64,000 bases of DNA from Rhynchosporium graminicola (Eukaryota; Ascomycota; Leotiomycetes; Helotiales; Ploettnerulaceae). The translations under genes were made by a program, and so were the position numbers. Positions 1-13,090 of the stretch are shown in pieces. Below the pieces are notes generated by a model. The model was not told the DNA's origin, made no database searches, and worked only from the letters and a program-made list of their open reading frames with translations. The DNA lies in assembly GCA_900074885.1 (NCBI GenBank), contig FJUW01000029.1, positions 186,001 to 250,000 on the forward strand. The letters run 5' to 3'. Each line of letters starts with the position of its first letter. Position 1 is the stretch's first letter.

Positions 1-3000
1 TGTCTATCGAGCGAGTGGAAAAGCAATTTGGCACTAGATCGCGGAGAAATCTCCGGAAACAGCTCAGTTGTTGTGTTAAAGAAGATACCGTGCGTATTGC
101 GGGAAAGAAGACGAGGAAGGAGCCTTGATCGGCAGTGTCGCAAAAGCAAACAAGCTGCTGGGTAGTGTGGATGAGTGGGAGATATGTGCCGGAGTGTTAG
201 TGGCTTGCTTGCCCTGCTGCAGGCGGTATCGAGGCGCAGGAGCTGGTTGGATCTATAAAAACAAACCCGGAATTAGCGATGTGAGACGGCTGGGTGCTGA
301 GTGGCTGCCTGCATACTGCCATACTCGCTTGCTTCCCTTTCTTGCTACGGCTGGTCCAAAGTACTGAGTGATTTGGTACTTACAGAAAAAGAGAGAAAAG
401 GAACAAAGCTTCTGATGTACGACGAGATTGAAGTCGACACCGGTGTGTTGAATAGTGACTTCGCCAGATAATGTGTTGAGAGGTTGACTTTCTGGATACT
501 TATAAGGGATGACTGTGAGCCTGTAGCTCCGCGGCCTTTTGGACAACAACCTTCCGAGGCGTTTTTTCGGTGCCGCAACACGTATTCTGGAGATGAGGCG
601 AGCGTATAGATCTGGCAAGAAAATTGCCTTACCAACACCCTGCGAGTGGTACAATGCAAATGCTTGGAAGAGGAGAATCGATCTGTATGAGCACAAATTC
701 CTAGGTGGGAAAGAAAGAGTGATTGAATTCTTGGACCTGTTGCAGAGACCTGATATATACTTGGAAAGTGAGGAGCTCCAGTTGATGGAAGGTTGTTGTT
801 GATATATGTCTGTCGTGTGCGGACTTATGCCTGAAGTGAGAGTCGTAAGGCGAATTTTTGACCCTCTCACACTAAGTCATTCGCAGAAAAGCTTAGTTTT
901 TCAGTCTGGTCTTGTCTTGGATGTGGAGATTGGCTCCAGAAACTCTTTGGCACGTGGAGTTGATCCCAAGTCAATTCAAGGTTGGAGTTGAGCGTGCTAT
1001 GCGTAGAGTAATCAATCCGAAATAAGCTTTGCTAGTTTCGGAAACTTTGTACACATCAGCTATGGCGAAGTCGGCGAACAGCGCTGACATCGTGACCTCC
1101 GTAAGCTAAGATGAGTTGAAATAGGCAGGTTAGGGAAACAACCTCGCTCATTGAAGTGGATTGAATAGACTCCGGAGCCATTTCGAGACAAAAAAGGGGC
1201 TGGACCCTCACCTGTTAGAGAATGGATAGATCTTGAGCAAGATCAATCTTCGATGTGTCTACTAGCGACTCTGGCGCGGGCCAGATGAGACTAGATTCGA
1301 AGTACAAGAATATGACAGGTTGATCAGTACGGACGTTTAAAGAAATAAGCTCAGTCTGGCGCAACTAGAGACGTGGGGAAGGTGGTTCTTGATGCTTTCC
1401 AAAGCGCTTACTCCAGCGGTAAAGTGTGTTTGCAAGTAATGTTATTCTTTATCTGCTTTGGACTCCAAACTTCCAGGTCCCTTCCTTCCCAATATTAAAT
1501 GACTTAGAAATATTTGACTGGTCCGCTGCCTCCTGCCTGCAGTTGGCTTTCGTTTTTTCTACTGTTGGTTTTTTGATTGACTGGCACTTCACAGACAGCT
1601 TGCATTTCGCTCATTGCACAACAGTAGATCAAAGCAAAGTCCACGATCCTACTCAATCCCTAGCTTACCCCAGAAGACCCACTCCACGGATAGTAACGCC
1701 TCTGCGCCTCACTTTAGGGTTTAAGTCAGATTTAGGAATAGCGTTTGAAATGGGCACCTGGAGAACAGTGCACCTCCTCAATTAAGATATCATAGTCTGT
1801 CCTGTAGCTCACTCTATCAACCTTGATACCAAAGCTACGTTTGGAAAGGAACGAGAGCTGAAATGAGCCACCGATGATCCCTCATGATCAGAAAATCAAG
1901 TGGCATTGAGAGTGAAGCTATCAGCGGTCATCCCGTCACTTGACGGCCGCTACGAGATATCAGAGTCTCCCACTAGGATAAACCATTCCGTGGAATATCA
2001 AAGATTCCATGAATTACATGATATTTGTAATTGACAGGAACGATGCAGTCAAGGAAGCATATCACATAATGTATGTTGGAATTCTGTTGGATTCCGTTAT
2101 CAATTTACAGATCACAAGATCTCATGTGAGTAAATTTAGTGGACACTTGCATGGAAAACTTCTTGGAGTATATGCAGGTAAGTGATATCTTCAGAATGTG
2201 ACAAGTCGTACATGTTCAGGCACGACGAAATGCTTGTGCAGAGCGGGCTCGGTAGGGTTCCCGAGGCCAACAGTAGCTTTATGGTATGTGTGGTCTACGG
2301 AGCAATAGTTAACAACTAGCATGCACCAGTGTGCGGAACTGCCGCCGGATTAAGCTTGTTGTTTTGTTTGGGTGAAAAGTATTCTGAAGAAGCAAGAGGC
2401 CGTCTACTTCACTAATAATATGAGATGAAGTCGAGGTTATCTCAATAGAGCAACCTGAACTTGTCAAACAAAGCCAATTATTCGACGAGAACCAGCTTCA
2501 GTCGTTCAATTAATCGCTCGCCATTGTATTCTTTCGCCATTCCACACGATCCGTGGAAGAAAAGCACCACCAGATATCTACAATGAGGGGCGTGACATGG
2601 CTCCGCCACTTATAACATTGTTAATTAGGCACGCAACATTCCCGGGGCTGAGGTCACCAACTGTTGCACCACATTTGCGTAGCAACCCAGACTAGGCTCT
2701 TTGCGATCTTGACGCCGAAGCTGTCCCTAACCAGGGACTCTAGAAGTGTTAGATCAGTACTCCAAACGTGGCGGACTTTACTTCAATAGCTGCATCCGTC
2801 CAGTTCTTCTACTTGAGAAATCAACAATACACTCGATCAAGCTCCTTGGATCAGCACAAATTCTCACTGTTTCACATGGCAATTGAAGCAGACATCCGCC
2901 CACGAACGAATCACACTTCGAGCTGATGGACTAAACTCGGATCCAGCCCTCGTTAGTGTCGGGCGTTCGGGGCGAAGCCAATCGTAGTTTCGGAATCCTG

Positions 3001-6000
3001 AGACTAGGAGCTGTCAGCCATGCCACTTGAGCTTTAGCATCCTGCTAATGGTGGCAGCTCAGCACTACCCCGCAGACCGGAGGGGGGCATTTCGACTCAA
3101 AGCTCCCAATTTACTTGAAACGCATATTCCTAGAAGGAGCTCGGATATGCCAGGAATACGATTGTTGGAGCCAGTACTTCCCGTCAGAAGTGGCTGGAGT
3201 CATCCAATCATGTCTCAGCTCACAAATGAGACTGCAGCTTAGTTATCGTGAGACTGAACGCCATACTTGGTATCGGAACTACAGCAGGTGATACTTCATT
3301 CGCTCTCGTTTCTCTGTGATATAATATTGCATCATATGTGCTTGATCGGGTCAGTGTGCTAAGCATGTTGAGGACTAGGTTCGGTGACAGGAATGTTGGT
3401 TCCTTGTGGCGGAATTTGATTGGTACCCAAAACACAGTCTTCAGCAGAATGTGACCTAGCCTCAGGGGGGCGTTAAAGATACCCAAGTTTGTTGTCGTGG
3501 CCATGTAGATTGCAAAATGTCTTTCAGCATTTTCATAATAGACAGTCGGCCACCCCGTTTCGTGTTAGCGTCCGAAGGGTCAGCTTCTACTAGATGGATG
3601 TTTAGTATCTAGCTAACTATTGCCGAGTCGGACTGATACTTCCATCCAAACTAGTGTAGTTTGAGCGGCGGACTAGGTGTTTTTACGCACCGCAAAGTTG
3701 ACTCCCCCGATATCTTCGGATTCACAATTTTGGTTCCTAAGCTCAATAGAAATATTGCGGCATATTTCGTGACTCCTTCTCGTCTACCAATCAATTACGA
3801 CTCCTCGCTTACGTGCAGAATTACGAGCACTGTAATTAGATCGAGCTGTAGAAGTAAGCCCAGTATCCAATTAGATAGGACGCTCATGCAGGCTTGCAGT
3901 ATCATGCAGCTCTCCGAGAATCTCACGGGCCTCGCCAGGTAAAGCCAGCAGCCGGTTTCAGCTCCAAGTCTTCACAAACAAGGCATCTTTTTCGCCAAAC
4001 CAGCCACGTGGATTGATTGCGCCCTTTTTTCCGGGTGAACTTGGGATTTGATTCTGAGAAACCGGATTTATAGTACGGTTTCTTCTGTCTTATTCGGCAG
4101 GTGGTTGACCTAAGCGTGCAGGAGATTCTCCCCTGGGTAGACCAACTAACTTGTGTCGAATTACGTACCTTACTTCCTGATAACCCTCAGAAATGGAAAT
4201 TAATGGATTCACATTGACACTTCCGCTGCACCTCTGTTGCCGGCTCACTTGGCCTGCCTCCGAGGATAAGAAGAGACAAATTCTTCGATCTGTAACTGGA
4301 TTCTCGATCCACAATTCCTGGAAAGTCAGAAGTGAGCAGGCTGGGCACTTGAATGGATCAAGATGAGCTGACCTTCACCGGTCTATTTAGCTCCTCAGAT
4401 CCCGAACGGTTCGGGCCGAGTCTGCAGGAATACGTCCTTGGTCATATTATCACAAGCCTGCAGTAGAATTTAAGACACGAGAATTGACTTGAAAAAGCTC
4501 GTAACGATTTGACCTTTCTGACTCTGAATGAAGTCAAATTGTGAAAAAGTTAACTATGTCCGCGATGATCAAAACAACGGGCGAACCGTTACCGACACTT
4601 CATCAAATCATTGTCGCACAGCAGCGGCATCTTTCTTGGATTTCTTCATCGATCTTGTACCGCGTGACAGCTCACTTGATCGACAATAAGAAGCCAGTAG
4701 TAACACATGGCGAGACGGCATCATATGCTTCTGCTGGAGGAATTGGCTGCATCCATTGCAGGGAAGTCCATAGAATATATCCTCGGTACTATGTCCTAGG
4801 GTTATCGAATTGATGAAAGATTGTGATTGAAGGCTCCTCCAATAGATGGCCTCAGTTAAGAGGTCCGCAGAAGCTTGAAGGCATACTCGCACAGAAAACA
4901 GAATAGATACTGCCTGCTATAGGCAGCTACATATTTTTTCTTCTTTACCCGTATCTATTCGCGCAATGCACTTCAAAGGACTGCTCCGGGTGAGTGCGCT
5001 GTAGACGGGCGGTTGAGTGAGAAAAGAGGTGAGATTTTAAAGGATGCGGGCGCAATACATGCTATGCAAGACATCGAGAACGCCTCGCAGAGGCTTGCTG
5101 TTGTTTCGGTGTGACAGAAACAGAACTGAGGGGAGGAGGGGTTGTCAAAGACGTTGAGGGCCATTTGCTAACGGCAATCAGTCCGAGTAACCGTCTTCTA
5201 GACAAACGGATATAACCAGAATACTTATCATATGCGGAAGGAGTGCGTTTGCATCGGCTTTTATGCTCTTTGATCTGTGATTAGTTGTATGGGCTCTTAG
5301 TATTGATATTGGTTGGTAATCATGACTGGTAATGATATCAGCCTAGGTGTGAAAACTGTTGGAGATGCAGCTGCCCGTACGAGGATCGTCTCGATGGTTT
5401 TGACTTGATCTTTTGGGGGTAGTAATCAAACGATGGCTGCTCAAAACAAAAACATTCGGGTGGAGAAATTGGTTGGAACAAACTCTCGCTCATTCTCAAG
5501 TCCAGGTCCAAGATCATCAGTAGGCCCGCGCTGCTGCACGCTCAAGCCAAGGTCAACATCGCCTAACCGTATCAGCTTTGGAAGTATTAATTCTATTCCA
5601 TTTACATGACATCCAGTATACTCCCAAATTTCGTATACCCCTACCTATTCATACACTGTTACTTCATAGCTTTTGGTTTTGAGACACTCGAAAGAAGCTT
5701 CTTTTGCTGCAACACAATTCACTGCAGCTCACACAGAACGCGCTTCTTCCCCAGAAAAGGGACGAACACCTCCCACAAAACTCATGAACCAGCCGCTCAG
5801 TGGTGTATACATCGCACAGCAGCAGCGCTATGGACCAATGCATACGAATAGAGAGGACTGAAACATAAAGGTCAGTGATTTCGAACGCTATTCTTCAGTA
5901 CTAGCTCCTGATGTCTACGAGACGGGTCCAAGTGCGCAATCATAACAACGAAGCCATGAGTCCCTCTGGCATGAACTCTGCAATAAGTCACACAATCTCA

Positions 6001-6880
6001 GTGCGGTATGTTTGACAAATGATTCATTGAAACGAGCAGATTGTAAAGCAAGATGGCGAAGCACAGATTTCCCGCACGAGGTGCCTCGTCATCCTTGGCT
6101 GAATTCCTGATTCTCAGAGCAGATTTTGTCTGCTCGTTTGTTTTCTCGACACATTCTATATCGTCAATTCCATCGTGATACTCTCAATCTTGATCTTTTG
6201 GCCCATTTGTTTGACCTCGTAGGCGGCTACATGCGGCGTAACCCCAAAAACAAGCACAATCTTGTGTTTCCATAACCTCCCTGAAGCAAGGCGCCTAGCC
6301 ATCCAAAGCATCGGAGATTTACACCGGTCCATTTGTTGGAAAGATAGTGATATATTCTAATGGCCAGCCACGGCTATCTTCAGTTTCGCCTTTTGCATTG
6401 GTGTCACATCAGTCTGTTGCATCCGATTAGCTAATGGACTGGTTTTAGGCTCCTGGGTAATTTGACTTGGCTTAGTGATTCATTTCTCCATCTCACGGAT
6501 GTCTAAGAAAAGCCATATCGAATCGGGTTATCTATAGATAGCAGCCCTGGAGCAACACAGCTGTTCGTGCCGGTTTCGGAAGATGAGAGGTTTTCATGTC
6601 CGACGTCAGTAGCCGTTATTGTTGGCCTCTCATCTTCATTAAGAGGTCAGGTGAACAATTTTAAATTTTCAGCAGACGCTACTCGTTCCCGTCAATTCTA
6701 TTGTATGGACGAAAGGGTGTGAAGCCGAAGCAGATTAAAGCATGCTGGATGAAGTGTTCACCATGGGTTGCGTTGGGAAAATCGCATCACATGCCCAAGA
6801 GTTCAATCCCGATTTGTTAAGCTGGAGTAAATGAGGTCTCGAATTATGTATGAGTTTAGTCTTCGATACGAGGAGTTTTC
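1..6880. other. gene-less stretch, no supported gene
   Basis: I see no gene model that can be defended here. Open frames are short and broken and lack conserved motifs. Around 420-802 the plus strand carries coding-like pieces in two frames interrupted by stops, including a tail with LYEHKFLGGKERVIEFLD at about 680-735. This could be the end of a decayed gene, but I do not recognise the family. The rest looks like non-coding or long-decayed sequence. Confidence 0.5.
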
Positions 6881-7440
6881 ATGCCTAAGCTAGTTATGCA
6901 GGAAGAGTATGCGACGAGTTGCTGGCCGTGATGCAAGTGGTTCATGCAAGTGTGATGAGCCTTACTGAAGAAGGCCAATGAGCCCTCGGTCTCCAAGATG
7001 AAGAAATTGAAGCCCAAGGCGTTCAGCTGAGGAGGATTCGTAATAGTCTGTTGGACATGATGCAAGCAGACGCGGACGCAGACAAGGGCTGAAAGTGAAG
7101 TGAGCTGTGCTCAAGCAACTCCTTTGACACGCACCCCAAGACAGAGAGCCTTCACGCCCAAGGCAGATACATGGGAAAGGTCTTTGACAGTATGCTATGC
7201 GCGAATCTGTTCGAATTCGATATAAGGTTTGTATTCCCATGCGACGAGTTGTGCTCAAGAAGCCCCGTGTGCCCGGTATCGTGCCATATGGAGCGCTTTG
7301 GAGCCCAAGGCAGATACATCTGAAGCTATGGGATGACCTCTTGGGTACGAAGCGTACGGTATCACTTCAACATCCATGACAATGCAAGTGCGATCGATGA
7401 GCTGTGCTCAGTAAATTCTCTTTGGTTCGTCAGAGACGTG
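6880..7440. repeat. degenerate tandem repeat, period about 147 bp
   Basis: Related words recur at a steady spacing. GCCCAAGGC occurs near 7,012, 7,155 and 7,304. A GAG(C/T)TGTGCTCA-like word occurs near 7,105, 7,246 and 7,396, with a poorer match near 6,955. The intervening sequence is diverged but has local matches, such as ATGCAAG near the unit junctions. A period of about 147 bp is a multiple of three, so a decayed coding repeat is possible; one unit reads QDEEIEAQG on the plus strand. I count about four eroded units. Confidence 0.45.
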
Positions 7441-10400
7441 ACAGGAGACGGATTCTGTTGTACTAGGGAGATTATCGAACACTTTTCAAGCTCGTTCTGT
7501 TGTGTCTAGTAGATCTACACACCTCAAAAACCTTTGTTTCTAGCGTATCATGCTTGACGTGATATCAAGTGATGTGTACTCGGTGAAGTGGGTTTGGCTG
7601 CTCCGTAGTGTTCCCCCTATCTTTCTCGCTTAAGTATTCTCCACTTTTGGTGATATTCAACACGCGACAACAAATGGCAAGATTGAGTCGGCGACCTTGA
7701 GAAGAATTTCAAGGATATACTAGGCAAACTTGCTATCCCAACACTGATAGCGGCAGAATCCTTGAATGTCATGGTTGATTGACCCTTGAACTAACAAAGC
7801 TGCCGACATTGAGGTTTGTTGCCTGTGTGGTAGTACAATAGCTGGAAAACTAGGCCACCTTAGTTCGCTGGCCGTTGGTTGGTGGCCAGTGGCTCCAGAA
7901 CCATCAAGAAACCGTCAATTCTCACCGTGATACACATGCGAGTACAGATGAATCACAGCACATGCGCGCCACTGGCGCCAACAACGCCTTCTCCGCCCTG
8001 TTGCGTGTGCACATACTTCGTTGAAGATCAAATACTAGTCCTTGGCGCCTTCAAAATAGAGCCATCATCAGTGACTGAAGCTGAAGCTGCCTTCCTTCGA
8101 GGGACGGGGCCGGCGTCAGTTTGGGATACACACATCCCCTTTCGGAGTCGCCGAGCATTCCACGCCAACCAATATCAAATACGCGCTAAGGAAATATTGA
8201 ACCTATCTTTGTGCAAGAAGCCTCACTTTTGACATACAGAACCAGACTGCCGGTACAGTTGTATCAAATGGCGCTTCTTTCCATTCTTGTGCTTATCCCC
8301 GAGCTAGCTTCACGGATCATATCACGTCCAGATCGGCACTTTCAACAGCGTCAATTGTCTGTCTCACAAATTTTGATATCGTTTTCTCGTTGGTATTCAG
8401 CAAAATACACGGACGGAGTTAAACTGAGAGTCAGTGACCAAAACCCCATCTCCTGGGTCTGACGTTGCCCTCTGTAAAGTTTCGGTGGGCGTCCGGCTCC
8501 AGAAGCGTTGGGATTTGTCCTCCTGTACTTTCCAAGGCCTGCTTCGGCCACCTTCTTGCAGCCAGATATGGCTTCCAATCTACTGTATAGTAGTCCTGTG
8601 TCATGTGGAAAATCTACCGGAGAGTCGGCGGAGATAACTTCCATCGAAACAATCTTTGCATAATGTTGCAGTCCATGCAAGATGTCAATCAACTCCTGAT
8701 CTAGTGCTTACTGCTTTATTGAGGTAATGCGTGATATTCCAGATCACCAATCTTTTCATCTGCTGCAGTGCAATTACTATCGAAACCATCTTTACCGTTA
8801 TGCTTGCACTCTGTATCTTAATCTCAAATCGCCGTGGAGAGCTTATCTCTCAGCCTTATATCCCCGACCTCAAGCATCCGATCTATATTAGGGAAATGCT
8901 TTTCAATGAACGAGATGTAACGAGGAATAAATCGTGCAGTTGGAGAATTATCATAAAAATTTACCCTAAATTCTGCATGTGAAGTCTTCTAAGCTTGCAA
9001 TAACTTATACTGAATGGATCATCTGAGATATTGAGTTCACAGCAGGGGCTTGCCAAAGCGCTTCGTCCAAGATAACATATCCTAGTTTCCAAGTACAATT
9101 AATTCTTCATGTCACTGAACTCTCTTGTATGAATTGAATGGATCTCGCTTATCTATGAGCGACCCTACCCACAATACTTGCTACCAGGCTGTGGAGACGG
9201 CAGTCTGACTCCATCGCTTTTCACATACCACGCAGATTATACAGTATACCATGGCACAGCAGAGAAGCGTGGGGTACTTTTCACCTTCGCCGCCCCGAAA
9301 GCTCAGTGCCGGACTAATTCCGTCTTCTATATCGTTTTTTCTCTTCCTAGTCATTTGCGCCATAATCATCTCCCTTCTGCGGTTTCCTCTGTCTCAAAGG
9401 TTTTTTACAATCGTGGACGAGTTTCTGATCATGCATTCTCCCGGTGATATGCTCTCAATAAATCTTCTTTCATCTCTAGTTAGATTCAACAGGCTAGTTG
9501 AAACTCGATCATATCCCCAAAATCAGAAGAAAGTTATCTACAGAGCTCAAGCATGATGCCGAGATCGAAAACTGGGTCTTGGAATTCAAGATTAATGCTG
9601 CATGGCAATATACATAATTGTCAGTTCAATATCTTCACTTTACAAGTCTTGACTTATCCTCAATAAAATTGGCAGGAAACATCCCATAATCTACCTTATT
9701 AAACGCTCCTCCACTTTTTTAGTTAGCTCTTACAAGTTTATAGAGTTTCAGTTCCCCAAGACATCCGAAGAAAGCGAAAGATACAACCGTCCTTCCTCTT
9801 AACCCCGTCACGCCCTCGGGCGTCATCTCCCAGGCATAGACATAAACATAAAGTCGATTCTCTCAAGATTAAAAACAGTAGCGTAAACAATATCCGCCCT
9901 CAAACGATCGGACGCAGGCTCCCACTGAGACATGCTCTCCATGTTCACGTTCTCTCATAAACTTCAATTTGCCATGTTTGTGAATCATCGCCCGATTAGT
10001 ATCTATCATGCTAAATACCGGAACTTATATCCGATATCTGATTCTGTCGGTGAGATCACTGCAACGAGACCCCCGGGAGGGAAGGAATGACGGAAAGCGA
10101 GAAAGGAAGGAATTGTTATCTTACATACATCAAAGGCTTCCCCTTCCGTCAGAAAGCGACCCTCATAGCTTTTACTCCTCCGAGACATTGACGCAGACTT
10201 CATGTTAGAAAGAGCTTGAGGTAGAGAATTGGACAGTTCGTATATGCACAATTTCCGACAATGTTGTGTGGCACGATACGGATCAAGGACTCGCAATCTG
10301 CAAGCTCGATTATGATTTGGACTGCGTGTAAGATGACAACTTGTTATGACCCCCACGGGTTATCCTCTGATTCATAATGGCAAACATGATAATCTGCACT

Positions 10401-13090
10401 TTAAGCCGAATCCGATCCTCTCCCTAGGTTTCGTCCATTAATAGTAAGTCTCCTTTTCAGATTTGCACCACCACTAGCCGTAAGTAGAAAACTTTATCTA
10501 GCTGAGCATTAAAACTTATCGATCAGGATTAGTCATGATAGAATTACATTGTAAAGTCTAAGTTATTTTTTCCTCGAAAGTTCGCTTGAAAGGTTAACCG
10601 TTATCTCGTGTTTTCTGACTTTGAAAATTTATGGTAAACGAGTACTGAGAGCCATACTTATCTCAAAGAAGAATTAATATTTATTCCTAGTTATTTAGTC
10701 ATATATGCCCTCAGATCTGTATCAATATTGGTAAAATAGGATCTGTTTGCCCAAGAGACGATTTAATCCCCCGCTATACTTAGTGAATGACGCTTCTCTC
10801 CTATATATTTGCAGATTTGTCGCCCAAAAAATATAGTTCGAAGTGGAATTATCAATTATCGTAATTATTTCAATGTCAACTTCCATTTAAGACTACTCTT
10901 TCATGCTGAGCTATAAATGGTTTCTCGGCAGTGAACTAACTTTCAACTAACGGAGGATATTTCTCTAGACGCTCAAGCTTCCCCGAAGTATTACTCCAAA
11001 GTTCCATTCCTATCTAGTCTCCTCTTCTCTCCTCTTTCTTCGTTTCTTCTTCATGTTTACTCTCTATGTACTCGATGATCTACTAACACATTCTTCCCGC
11101 AATCTCTACTATAGAGCTAATGACCCTTGTTCGGCCTTGTCGAATAAACAATCCTTTCCCTTCTTCTCAGTAAGGTCTCCATGTCCCTTTATCTCCTCTT
11201 ATCCTCCCTGCTTGTGCTCTCCGTCTCGTCGTCCAGTACCCAAACTGTCTCTCGAAGCTAAAGTGGGTAAAAGAGACTCGATTTTGTAACAAGCGATGGC
11301 TTTGAAAGTAAAGTTACTGGCCACTGCATGTAAACCCTCTATTGCGTGCTAAATTGACCATCTACGGCTTGCATAGACGCCTTAACTACGTCGTAAATGT
11401 ATCAATATCTGTACATAACAAGCATTGCTAAAATATTGCAAGATTTTTGGCTATCCCCCTTACCGAAAGTAAACCAAGATGTGTTTTTAAATCCTGTGCT
11501 ACGTCCAAGACGTTAAGTGATTCTTTTGTGATTTAGTCTCCTGATACATACAGATATTTTGTTTTACTAGTATTCTCAGAATTCAATGAGAAGTAAGAGA
11601 GGATTTCGTAATTGGAATAGAAGTAACACTGTAAACAGGGGTTTCATAAAGGAAAACTCGGAATTCCTTTTAATCACTCACTTTAAACTAGAGACTATCT
11701 ACTATTATATTACTTAAAACTGATCAGACCGGATATATCGTAATTGAAGAGTAGAGATTGAATAGATTCGTAAGTTTTACTACGATTCGTTCTACAGTAA
11801 CGTAGCTTTATTGTGCGTAAAGGGTGTGTCTTGGTGTGTTTTTGGCAGAGTAGCTGGGAGCCTTGTCCACAACTCTTACTATATTGACCGTTCGTGCAGA
11901 TAGTATATATCGGAAGCGTCAATTCCATATTTCTTAAATTCAGCACTTCCTCCTTAGAGAAGGAGCGTGTAGGTTGAAACTGATTTCAATGGTATCTCCA
12001 GGTTCATGTAAGAGCTCATAACGCAACTCTAGGAGGATGTGTTGATGCATGGCTTGGAGAGTATGCTTCACAGCTTTTCCCTCCAAGATTACAGCTGACT
12101 TGTAGTGGCATATGGTGTTACGATGTTGCCTAAAATTTCATTGCTGTTACCAATAGCCTCGCTTTGCAAAACAGCCTATTATACACAATGTCAAGCCGAT
12201 AAAACATACAAGAGTGAGAACTTTAAGCAGAAACCCCAAAAGAAAATATAAGTCATATAACTCTCAATAAATAAACAATTTTCTCCTAAAGAATATATTT
12301 ATAATCAGAGACAGTAACATCTTCCAATGTCTTCAACTCTCAATGCACATCTACAGATAATCCCCTCTTCCCTCCTTTAATCTCTCTCAATCAACCGCAA
12401 GCTAATCCTCTATACTCTCTCCTTCCTTCTTCCTCCTTCCATCACCTGACACAAGCCTCAAACCCATCCAGCCATTTCCCAGCAATCAGTCACCGACCCC
12501 GATCATCCCTCCCCTCCCCTTCCCCCTATCACTCAGCTCTTCATTCCCTCCCATCCTATCAAACGCACCCTCTACACTCCATGGATAATCCCAGGAAGCA
12601 GCCTTCAGTAACACAAAAAAACACAGTCCACATACGCATACGCAAACACACGAATCGGCTGATGGGACGTTGCATCATGATCTTCCTGTATTCGTTGTAC
12701 AGCATTTAGAAGGAGCTAGGTCCGGAGGGGAAGGAATGGGGGGCCACGTGGATGCGGATGGGGTTGTAACATGTAGATGCCGGTGATCAGGAGAGGATTG
12801 AGGCGGAGATGACGAGGAAGGGGACATGACGGTGAGGGATGAGGCAGGTATGAATAAAGTGAGACTAGTACTGGTGGAAAGGGTGGTCTTCTCATTCTCG
12901 CTTGGGGACGAAGAGGATTCAGTGAGTCATGACTGTTAGGGTGAGTTTGAGAGCGCAAGATGAGCCATAGAAGGCAACAATAGCTGTATTGACTGTTGCA
13001 AGTGCAAGGCCGGTAATTGTTTTTCCTCAATGCGCGGAGGACGCCGAAGCCCTTGTCCATAATCGGGATCCTCGTACCCTTCAGAACAAA
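7440..13090. other. gene-less stretch, AT-rich in its second half
   Basis: Apart from the weak candidate at 9,251-9,556, nothing here supports a gene. From about 10,400 to 12,350 the sequence becomes AT-rich with frequent stops in all frames, which is typical of fungal intergenic or decayed repeat DNA. A pyrimidine-rich stretch at about 12,360-12,560 precedes the 3' side of the minus-strand gene ending at 13,091. Confidence 0.5.
9251..9556 (+). CDS. possible small single-pass membrane protein
   Basis: An open frame of 101 codons starts at an ATG in a good fungal context (ACCATGG). It encodes one clear hydrophobic segment at roughly residues 24-44 (core ISFFLFLVICAIIISLL), followed by a basic and polar tail. 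I do not recognise a family, see no intron signals that extend it, and the neighbourhood is gene-poor. It could be a chance frame. The main support is the start context and the compact membrane helix. Confidence 0.22.
   Translation: MAQQRSVGYFSPSPPRKLSAGLIPSSISFFLFLVICAIIISLLRFPLSQRFFTIVDEFLIMHSPGDMLSINLLSSLVRFNRLVETRSYPQNQKKVIYRAQA

Noticed and set aside
345..870. Two long minus-strand open frames near the window start
   Set aside because: They overlap each other in different frames and have no motif, signal peptide or splice support.
1426..1785. Plus-strand frame of 119 codons
   Set aside because: No conserved motif; it opens on a non-ATG codon and sits in stop-rich surroundings without splice continuation.
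12716..13060. Minus-strand frame of 114 codons downstream of the LRR-like gene
   Set aside because: Proline-rich low-complexity translation immediately after a normal stop; it is more likely 3' flank.
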